Source of the DNA: Ilumatobacteraceae bacterium
GTDB lineage: Bacteria > Actinomycetota > Acidimicrobiia > Acidimicrobiales > Ilumatobacteraceae
Direction: 5' to 3'
Length of the DNA: 7,298 nt
Assembly: GCA_007117775.1 (NCBI GenBank)
Contig: SKFX01000209.1
Location: 1 to 7,298, forward strand
Both the position numbers and the translations under genes were made by a program. The notes under the pieces are model-generated. The model saw only the letters and a program-made list of their open reading frames with translations. It was not told the DNA's origin and did no database searches. Below, in pieces: positions 1 through 5,241 of this stretch (positions are counted from its first letter, which is position 1; each line of letters starts with the position of its first letter).

Positions 1-1
1 C

Positions 2-334
2 TGGTACCGACCAGAGCAGATCACCGATACGGTACGCGCCGACACTGTGTCCTGGTTACGGCGGTGGGCGCAGCGATCCCAGCGATCGGGTCGGTCCGAG
101 GACAGCCGGATCGACCTGATCCGCTCCATGAATCCGAGGTATGTGTTGCGCAATTACCTCGCACAGGAAGCGATCGACGCCGCCACCGACGGCGACTTCG
201 GACTCGTCAACGAACTGCTGGACGTGCTGCGCACGCCCTATCAGGATCAGCCCGGCCGGGAACGATTCGCTGCGAAACGCCCCGAATGGGCCCGCAGCCG
301 GGTCGGATGCTCACAGTTGTCCTGCTCGTCGTGA
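2..334 (+). CDS. selO: Protein adenylyltransferase SelO (YdiU/UPF0061), C-terminal fragment
   Basis: Partial gene: the reading frame is open from base 2 to the TGA at 332-334, so only about 110 C-terminal residues are present and the start lies upstream of the window. SelO is a pseudokinase-fold enzyme that transfers AMP from ATP to Ser, Thr or Tyr of target proteins and is linked to redox stress. The kinase-fold core is missing here. What identifies it is the conserved tail: the stretch NPRYVLRNYLAQEAI (near 129-173), then an acidic helix with LLDVLRTPYQDQP, then the end SCSS. In vertebrate SelO the third residue from the end is selenocysteine; bacterial members carry Cys there, as here. It converges on ribH with only 6 bp between the stop codons. 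The GTG at 47 is an internal valine, not a start. Identification is from recalled family motifs and is strong for the tail. Confidence 0.9.
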   Translation, partial: WYRPEQITDTVRADTVSWLRRWAQRSQRSGRSEDSRIDLIRSMNPRYVLRNYLAQEAIDAATDGDFGLVNELLDVLRTPYQDQPGRERFAAKRPEWARSRVGCSQLSCSS

Positions 335-340
335 CCGGGC

Positions 341-811
341 TCACCCCGCGGTGATCTGGCGCCGCAGCGCCAACATCTCGACCGCCGCGATGGCGGCCTC
401 CGCACCCTTGTTGCCGAGATCGCCACCTGCTCGATCGAGGGCCTGTTGCAGCGTGTCGAGCGTCAAGATGGCGTTCGTGATCACCACATCGCCCGAGGTC
501 GCCAACACCATCAGACCGGCGGCGCTCTGGTCCGAGACCACCTCGAAGTGATAGGTCTCACCGCGCAGCACCACCCCGATCCCGACGATCGCCTGGTGCC
601 GACCAGCGTCGATCACCCACTTGGCCGCCGACGGGATCTCGAGCGCACCGGGAACCCAGAAGGTGTCGATCCGCGTCTCGTCAACGCCGTGCTCGACCAG
701 CGCAGCGCGCGCCCCGGCCTCGAGTTGATCGACGAGTTGGCGGTTGAAGCGCGAGCACACCAGGGCGATCGACACCGGGCCGAGCTCACCGTCATGATCG
801 GCTGACGTCAT
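341..811 (-). CDS. ribH: 6,7-dimethyl-8-ribityllumazine synthase (riboflavin synthase beta chain)
   Basis: 156 residues, the normal length. It condenses 5-amino-6-ribitylaminouracil with 3,4-dihydroxy-2-butanone 4-phosphate to give the lumazine that RibE dismutates; in the cytosol the family forms pentamers or 60-mer capsids. Visible motifs are SRFN (residues 20-23), VPGALEIP (53-60, pyrimidine-binding loop), RGETYHFE (83-90, with the catalytic His at 88), and NAILTLDTLQQALDRAG followed by the NKG phosphate-side motif (about 113-136). Many homologues have FGVLT where this one has NAILT; Asn at that site also occurs in actinobacterial enzymes as I recall them, so I do not read it as a defect. 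The ATG overlaps the ribBA stop by 4 bp and the only Shine-Dalgarno-like run (AGGA) is 12 bases away, which points to translational coupling. It is the last gene of the operon. Confidence 0.97.
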   Translation of the reverse strand: MTSADHDGELGPVSIALVCSRFNRQLVDQLEAGARAALVEHGVDETRIDTFWVPGALEIPSAAKWVIDAGRHQAIVGIGVVLRGETYHFEVVSDQSAAGLMVLATSGDVVITNAILTLDTLQQALDRAGGDLGNKGAEAAIAAVEMLALRRQITAG

Positions 812-2121
812 GTGCCGGTACGTTCCTGCTCTCGTGGCTCCACCACCGTCGACGCCTCCTCGGCGAATGCTGAGTCAGGGATGAGGTGCCCCATGCGGTC
901 ACGTTTGGTGCGCAGATAGCCGAGCGCCTCGGGGTGCACGGAGACATTCAGCGGAACCCGCTCGACGATGCTGAGACCGAAGCCGCCGATCCCACCGTAC
1001 TTGCCGGGATTGTTCGTCAGCAGCCGCAATGACGTCAACCCCAGATCGGCCAGGATCTGGGCCCCGATGCCGTATTCGCGCGAATCGACCGGAAGCCCCA
1101 GATGCAGATTGGCGTCGACGGTGTCAAAGCCGTTGTCCTGCAGGTCATAGGCCATCAGCTTGGGCGCAATACCGATGCCTCGGCCCTCGTGGCCGCGCAG
1201 ATACACGACGACACCGCGGCCTTCGGCCTGCACCATCCGCATCGCCTCATCCAGTTGCGGCCCGCAATCACACTTCACGCTGCGGAAGATGTCACCGGTG
1301 AGGCATTCGCTGTGAACCCGGACCAGAACATCGCTCTGGCCGTCGACATCACCGGCGACGAAGGCCAAGTGGACCTGGCCGTCGAGCACGCTCTCGTACG
1401 CATGACAGGTGAACTCACCGAACTCAGTCGGCACTCGCGCTGCAGCGAGGCGCTGGATGAGCTTCTCGCTCGAGCGGCGGTACTTGACCAAGTCGGCGAT
1501 CGAAACCAAGAGCAGTCCATGCTCATCGGCGAACGATCTGAGATCGGCACCGCGCGCCATCGCTCCGTCGTCGAGGACCAACTCGCACAGCACTCCGGCT
1601 TCGCTTCGTCCGGCGAGGCGGGCCAGATCGAGCGCAGCCTCGGTATGGCCGGCGCGTTTGAGCACTCCGCCCGGCCGGGCCCGCAATGGGAACACATGCC
1701 CGGGTCGGTTGAAGCCATCGGCACCAATCTGCGCATCGGCGAGCGCCCGGATGGTCGCGGTGCGATCTGCTGCCGAGATTCCCGTGGTGGTGCCCTCGGT
1801 GAAATCGACGGTGACGGTGAACGCCGTCGCCTGGGATTCGGTATTCGCGACCGGTGGCACCATCAGCGGCAGATTCAACGCATCGCAGCGCTCACCGGGC
1901 AACGAGACACAGATCACACCCGAGGTGTAGCGCACGAAGAAGGCCATGTGCTCAGCGGTGACCGCATCGGCGGCCATGATGAGATCGCCCTCATTCTCGC
2001 GGTCGTCATCATCGGCGACCAGGACGATCTCGCCTCGGCCGATCGCCGCGATCGCATCGGCGATGGGATCGAACGATGAGTTCCCCTCAGCGTGGGTCGG
2101 CGGGTGATCGTTGCTGCTCAT
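808..2121 (-). CDS. ribBA: Bifunctional 3,4-dihydroxy-2-butanone-4-phosphate synthase / GTP cyclohydrolase II
   Basis: 437 residues with two fused enzymes that feed both branches of riboflavin synthesis. The N-terminal RibB half (about 18-215) makes dihydroxybutanone phosphate from ribulose 5-phosphate. It shows the acidic metal loop DDDDRENEGDL (37-47), TTTGISAADRTAT (111-123), RPGHVFPLR (139-147) and AGHTEA (157-162). The C-terminal RibA half (about 220-420) opens GTP and releases formate. It has the three zinc Cys at 273, 284 and 286 (C-x10-C-x-C), GHEGRGIG (310-317), DSREYGIGAQILADLG (346-361) and LLTNNPGK (367-374). Both halves therefore keep their key residues, unlike some RibBA paralogues that have lost the cyclohydrolase. 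The start overlaps the ribE stop by 4 bp (ATGA) without a good ribosome site, again suggesting coupling. The last 25 residues are acidic and not conserved. Confidence 0.97.
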   Translation of the reverse strand: MSSNDHPPTHAEGNSSFDPIADAIAAIGRGEIVLVADDDDRENEGDLIMAADAVTAEHMAFFVRYTSGVICVSLPGERCDALNLPLMVPPVANTESQATAFTVTVDFTEGTTTGISAADRTATIRALADAQIGADGFNRPGHVFPLRARPGGVLKRAGHTEAALDLARLAGRSEAGVLCELVLDDGAMARGADLRSFADEHGLLLVSIADLVKYRRSSEKLIQRLAAARVPTEFGEFTCHAYESVLDGQVHLAFVAGDVDGQSDVLVRVHSECLTGDIFRSVKCDCGPQLDEAMRMVQAEGRGVVVYLRGHEGRGIGIAPKLMAYDLQDNGFDTVDANLHLGLPVDSREYGIGAQILADLGLTSLRLLTNNPGKYGGIGGFGLSIVERVPLNVSVHPEALGYLRTKRDRMGHLIPDSAFAEEASTVVEPREQERTGT

Positions 2122-2705
2122 GGCGTATCGGGTGAGGTCCCACGATACGGACCGATCAGGCGTTCCACCTGCTTGGCCATGAGGTCGACCTCGATGTTCA
2201 CCGTATCACCGGGCCGTCGGATTCCGAGAGTGGTGACTGCCGCGGTATGGGGAATGATTGCCGCCGTGAAGACATCGTCGCGGAGATCGACGACGGTCAA
2301 GCTGACACCGTCGACAGTGATCGATCCCTTCTCGACGAGATATCGCATCAGTCCCGTCGGAATCCGCACCTCCAGATCCGGCACTGGGGCCAGGATCGTG
2401 CCGACGGCGTCGACGTGGCCCTGCACGAGGTGTCCACCGACGCGGTCCGATAGTCGCATCGCCCGCTCGAGATTGAGTCCATCACCGGGCTGCAGGTCAC
2501 CGAGCGAGGTGCGCGACAGCGTCTCGGCCGACAGATCGGCCTCCCACCACCCCGGCCCGAGTGCTGCAATCGTCAGACAGCAGCCGTTGACGGCGATGGA
2601 GTCGCCGATCTGGGCATCGCCGAGCACCACCTCCGCGCCGAAGCGCAACCGCGCGTCGGTCCGATGCTCGAGCACACCCATTTCCTCGACGATTCCGGTG
2701 AACAT
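2118..2705 (-). CDS. ribE: Riboflavin synthase, alpha chain
   Basis: 195 residues, slightly short of the usual 200-220. It dismutates two molecules of 6,7-dimethyl-8-ribityllumazine into riboflavin and the ribitylaminouracil that RibH reuses; the family works as a trimer. Two lumazine-binding barrel repeats are visible. The first starts with the invariant MFTGIVEE and contains SIAVNGCCLT (36-45) and ETLSRTSL (61-68). The second contains GGHLVQGHVDA (90-100), KGSITVDGVSLTV (126-138) and IPHT (151-154). NLERA (78-82) links them. The start is fixed by MFTG and by AGGAG at 2709-2713, only 3 bases before the ATG, a tight spacing. It begins 20 bp after the ribD stop and overlaps ribBA by 4 bp. The gene is called ribC in some actinobacterial annotations. 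Confidence 0.97.
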   Translation of the reverse strand: MFTGIVEEMGVLEHRTDARLRFGAEVVLGDAQIGDSIAVNGCCLTIAALGPGWWEADLSAETLSRTSLGDLQPGDGLNLERAMRLSDRVGGHLVQGHVDAVGTILAPVPDLEVRIPTGLMRYLVEKGSITVDGVSLTVVDLRDDVFTAAIIPHTAAVTTLGIRRPGDTVNIEVDLMAKQVERLIGPYRGTSPDTP

Positions 2706-2725
2706 CGACTCCTGCGATCCATCTG

Positions 2726-3748
2726 TCAGTGCCGATGCCGTTCGACATCGGTGCGGGGAACGATATCGACTCGCACATCATCTCCGAATCGCTCGACTGC
2801 GACCAGACTCCCCCTCCACAACTCCGCCATCGAGCCGACCGACTCCCCAGCGAACATCTCTCGGGCGCGATTGCCTCCGAAGATCGCCGGAGCGAGATAC
2901 AGCACGTACCGATCGATGAGGCTGCGCTCGTGCCACTGTGCCGCCACCGTCGGGCCGCCCTCGACCAGCACCTGCACGACACCCTCTGCGCCAAGTCGAT
3001 CGAGGAGCTCGGCGGGATCGCCGCGATGGACCTCGCAGGGGTTCACCCGAGCCTGCTCGCCCACCGAGCCGAGCACGATCCGCCTCGGGTCGGGTCCGTC
3101 GGCGTCGCGGACGGTGAGCAGTGGGTCATCATCGCGGACCGTTCCCGAGCCGACGATGACCACGTCGCTCTCAGCACGAAGACGGTGGACATCGCGTCGC
3201 GCCGCGTCACCGGTGATCCAGACCGAATCCCCGTCGGGCGCCGCCACTCGACCATCGACACTCGCAGCCATCTTCAGCACCACATAGGGCCGACCGGTGC
3301 GGCGATGATGCAGATAGGCCGCCAACTGCTCACTCACCTCATCGACGAGCACACCCGCGAGCACCTCGACTCCGGCCGAACGCAATGCAGCGAGACCCGA
3401 ACCGCTCACCACCGGATCCGGATCGACCGATCCGACCACGACCCGCTTCACGCCGCGGTCGATGATCATGTCGGTGCACGGCGGGGTACGACCATGGTGA
3501 CTGCACGGCTCCAAGGTCACCACCAAGACCGCCTCGCTCAGGTTCCGATCACCGGCCGCATCGAGCGCAACGACCTCGGCATGTGGGCCTCCCGGCGGGG
3601 CGGTGGCACCGGTGGAGATCACCGACCCGTCAACATCGATCAGAACCGCTCCAACCCACGGATTCGGCGATGTGTGGGCGCGCACGGCCCCAGCGGCCGC
3701 CATCGCCGCTCGCATGGCGGCCTCAAGATCACACTGTGCAGACCACAT
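2726..3748 (-). CDS. ribD: Bifunctional diaminohydroxyphosphoribosylaminopyrimidine deaminase / 5-amino-6-(5-phosphoribosylamino)uracil reductase
   Basis: 340 residues from the ATG at 3748. It performs the second and third steps after GTP opening: deamination of the pyrimidine ring, then NADPH-dependent reduction of the ribosyl side chain. The N-terminal deaminase (about 5-145) carries the zinc and catalytic motif HAE (56-58) and PC-x8-C (Cys 82 and 91, in EPCSHHGRTPPC). The C-terminal reductase (about 153-335) shows RPYVVLKMAASVDGRVA (153-169), WITG (177-180), GSGTVRDDDPLLTVR (200-214) and VEGGPTV (262-268). An upstream in-frame GTG at 3796 would add 16 residues; I prefer the ATG because family members start only a few residues before this first helix and because a promoter-like TAGGTT lies inside that extension. 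It is first in the operon and divergent from the TetR gene. Confidence 0.95.
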   Translation of the reverse strand: MWSAQCDLEAAMRAAMAAAGAVRAHTSPNPWVGAVLIDVDGSVISTGATAPPGGPHAEVVALDAAGDRNLSEAVLVVTLEPCSHHGRTPPCTDMIIDRGVKRVVVGSVDPDPVVSGSGLAALRSAGVEVLAGVLVDEVSEQLAAYLHHRRTGRPYVVLKMAASVDGRVAAPDGDSVWITGDAARRDVHRLRAESDVVIVGSGTVRDDDPLLTVRDADGPDPRRIVLGSVGEQARVNPCEVHRGDPAELLDRLGAEGVVQVLVEGGPTVAAQWHERSLIDRYVLYLAPAIFGGNRAREMFAGESVGSMAELWRGSLVAVERFGDDVRVDIVPRTDVERHRH

Positions 3749-3765
3749 GCCCGATTCCGGCTCTG

Positions 3766-3771
3766 AACCTA
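3766..3771 (-). promoter_or_regulatory. Putative -10 box of the riboflavin operon
   Basis: On the minus strand this reads TAGGTT, a TANNNT match, and ends 17 bases before the ribD ATG at 3748, so the transcript would have a very short leader. I see no convincing -35 hexamer 16-18 bp upstream. A second candidate, TATTTT (minus strand of 3873-3878), would give a leader of about 120 nt. The same TAGGTT within the same 11-base context lies before the monooxygenase gene. Confidence 0.3.
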
Positions 3772-3869
3772 GCGGTGGAGCGACGCGGTGCAGCACCCAT
3801 GATCAACACATCCCAGCATTCCGGGACCGCTGAGGCGAACGCCCGTGCCCTCGCACCGCCCAACCGGTC

Positions 3870-3898
3870 CTGAAAATAACGAAGAGATGTGATAGCAT
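3870..3898 (+). promoter_or_regulatory. Putative sigma-70-type promoter of the TetR gene
   Basis: CTGAAA (3870-3875, 4 of 6 matches to TTGACA) and TAGCAT (3893-3898, a TANNNT box) are separated by 17 bp. TG at 3890-3891 gives an extended -10. Transcription would start near 3905, about 80 nt before the ATG at 3984. The palindrome at 3884-3901 covers the -10, as expected for an autorepressed TetR gene. Inferred from sequence only. Confidence 0.45.
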
Positions 3899-3901
3899 CT
3901 C
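3884..3901. promoter_or_regulatory. Inverted repeat, candidate TetR operator
   Basis: GAGATG-TGATAG-CATCTC: two perfect 6-base arms around a 6-base centre, in the intergenic region between ribD and the TetR gene, directly over the putative tetR -10. Its size and position fit a TetR-family operator for autoregulation. It lies about 115 bp upstream of the preferred ribD -10, so control of ribD from it is less certain. Confidence 0.4.
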
Positions 3902-3983
3902 GACAGCACTCCTACTCGAGCGCTACCGCCCCCCACGCCATGCGCATCAGCGTTCGATCGCTGGTCCACACCACGAGGTAGTC

Positions 3984-4691
3984 ATGAGATCTCTACCATC
4001 AACACAGGCACCGATCGACAGCGAGACCGGGTCTGAAGGCGCTCAAGATGCACCCGCCACCAAGGACTCGCGCCAACGGATCCTCGAGGAGACCATCATC
4101 GCCATCGACGCCGGCGGCGAGTCTTCGGTCCGTTTGACGCAGGTCTCACGCCGGGCCGGGGTGACGCAGGGCCTGATCGCCTATCACTTCGGCGACCGTG
4201 AGTCCCTCGTCAGCGAGGCCCAAGCGACTCGATTCAGCGAGGTCAACGATCATCTCTTGAAAGAACTCGCCGCAGCCGCCGAGCGCGCACGCAGCGCCGA
4301 GGAACTCACCGAACTGCTGGAGGAGCTGATCGAGTCGGTCCTCACCGTCGAGGCCGGCGTTGAACGTGAGCGTCGGGTATCGGCGCTGGCGGCCACGCTG
4401 AGTCGACCCGATGCCCGTGCGCTCGTATCGACGCGGCTGCGCACGCTGCATGAACTCATCGAGATGATCGTCAATCGCGCCCAGAGCCTCGGGATCATGC
4501 GCACCGATCTCGATCCGACGGCGGTCTCGGCCCTCATCTCAACGGTGAGTCTCGGCTGCATCGCCGTCGATCTCGACAGCGATCATCTCGATACCGAGCA
4601 GGCACGCACGGTGAGATCCCAGATGGTGACGGTGCTACTCAAGGGCCTCGGGCTCAACCATGGTGTCGCAGGTCTGCGCCGCTCCGGCTGA
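3984..4691 (+). CDS. TetR/AcrR-family transcriptional regulator
   Basis: 235 residues. TetR-family proteins are dimeric repressors that leave DNA when a small ligand binds their C-terminal domain. The DNA-binding domain follows an unusual polar 25-residue N-terminal tail: helix 1 is at about 29-43 (SRQRILEETIIAIDAGG), and the helix-turn-helix is at about 49-69 (LTQVSRRAGVTQGLIAYHF), followed by GDRESLV. The rest (about 76-230) is all-helical with acidic, Ala/Leu/Glu-rich segments and no motif that names the ligand. The start is supported by GAGG at 3975-3978, 5 bases before the ATG. It is divergent from ribD and convergent with the DUF3237 gene, 23 bp apart. Possible targets are itself, the riboflavin operon, or the DUF3237/monooxygenase pair. 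It is not EthR by position, since ethR is directly divergent from ethA. Confidence 0.9.
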   Translation: MRSLPSTQAPIDSETGSEGAQDAPATKDSRQRILEETIIAIDAGGESSVRLTQVSRRAGVTQGLIAYHFGDRESLVSEAQATRFSEVNDHLLKELAAAAERARSAEELTELLEELIESVLTVEAGVERERRVSALAATLSRPDARALVSTRLRTLHELIEMIVNRAQSLGIMRTDLDPTAVSALISTVSLGCIAVDLDSDHLDTEQARTVRSQMVTVLLKGLGLNHGVAGLRRSG

Positions 4692-4714
4692 GACCGAACT
4701 GAGCACCGGCGCGT

Positions 4715-5116
4715 TCACACCAGTTCGTAGATCTCGTAGATCAGCACACCCGGTTCGGTGAACTGGCCCTTGGCGACCGCCTGGATCGTGTTCATCCACT
4801 GATAGCGCTCATCTGCGGTGTGATACAGCGGCGCGGCATAGACCGTCATCGTGTCGAGGCGCAGGCGACCGGTGTATTCGGTGAAGATGATCGCACCGTC
4901 GTCCGTCTCGATCGTCATGCGCACATCGAGTGTCGCAGTCCCGTCGGGTGAGACTCGCAACCAATCCGCTCCCGCGTTGCCGCGCATCGTCGCCCGGAGG
5001 CGCTCGCCCTCGAAGGTGACGCCGACGATCTCACCGATCATGAGCGACGGGGACACTGCGAGGGGCTCTGCGAGCTTGATGGTGGCCGTGGCCAGCGGAA
5101 CCAGTTCCAAAGACAT
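4715..5116 (-). CDS. DUF3237 domain-containing protein
   Basis: 133 residues from the ATG at 5116, close to family size. The DUF3237 pattern is clear: a hydrophobic N-terminal strand (LVPLATATIKLAEPLAV), GVTFEGERLRATM (32-44), GADWLRVSPDGTATLDVR (49-66), then TDDGAIIFTEYTGRL (71-85). The C-terminal part has DERYQWMNTIQAVAKG (102-117) and ends with YEIYELV. The family is a small beta-barrel-like domain of unknown biochemical function, often near oxidative catabolic genes; I do not assign a reaction. There is no signal peptide or membrane segment, so it is probably cytosolic. An in-frame GTG at 5176 would add 20 residues, but that extension is charged and unlike the family. It is divergent from the monooxygenase across 125 bp, which suggests a functional pair. 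Confidence 0.88.
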   Translation of the reverse strand: MSLELVPLATATIKLAEPLAVSPSLMIGEIVGVTFEGERLRATMRGNAGADWLRVSPDGTATLDVRMTIETDDGAIIFTEYTGRLRLDTMTVYAAPLYHTADERYQWMNTIQAVAKGQFTEPGVLIYEIYELV

Positions 5117-5122
5117 GGCGCG

Positions 5123-5128
5123 ACCGTA
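5123..5128 (-). promoter_or_regulatory. Putative -10 box of the DUF3237 gene
   Basis: Minus strand reads TACGGT (TANNNT), ending 6 bases before the ATG at 5116. That would give a leaderless or nearly leaderless transcript, which agrees with the absence of a Shine-Dalgarno sequence. No clear -35 hexamer is visible, so this is weak. Confidence 0.22.
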
Positions 5129-5227
5129 GCGCTTCTGCGACCGAACCGACTCACCCGGGCGCACCTCCACGACCACCGAACCCGATCAGCTGGTCCTACG
5201 TCAACGCCATCCGTCAGCCCCAACAAC

Positions 5228-5233
5228 TAGGTT
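5228..5233 (+). promoter_or_regulatory. Putative -10 box of the monooxygenase gene
   Basis: TAGGTT (TANNNT) ends 8 bases before the ATG at 5242, giving a leaderless-type start; only a poor AGG (5229-5231) could serve as a ribosome site. It lies inside CTAGGTTCAGA (5227-5237), which is repeated exactly before ribD. No good -35 is visible. Confidence 0.3.
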
Positions 5234-5241
5234 CAGATTCG

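Noticed and set aside
341..354. Small hairpin (TCACC-CCGC-GGTGA) at the selO/ribH convergence as a terminator
   Set aside because: Only five base pairs, overlaps the ribH stop codon and has no T-tract; too weak to call.
452..481. Asn-Ala-Ile-Leu-Thr in place of the common FGVLT in RibH as a sign of lost activity
   Set aside because: Actinobacterial lumazine synthases as I recall them also carry Asn there, and all other active-site motifs, including the catalytic His, are intact.
1102..2079. Long plus-strand open frame (325 codons) antisense to ribBA
   Set aside because: The minus strand carries an unmistakable RibBA with all motifs; long antisense frames are usual in GC-rich genes, and this one resembles no family I know.
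2729..3766. Long plus-strand open frame (345 codons) antisense to ribD
   Set aside because: Shadow of ribD; composition is rich in Arg, His and Asp with no recognisable domain.
3749..3796. Use of the GTG at 3796 as the ribD start
   Set aside because: The added 16 residues are not family-like, have no ribosome site, and contain the promoter-like TAGGTT; the ATG at 3748 fits better, although the GTG cannot be excluded.
3811..3826. Imperfect inverted repeat TCCC-N8-GGGA upstream of ribD
   Set aside because: Arms of four bases in GC-rich sequence are expected by chance.
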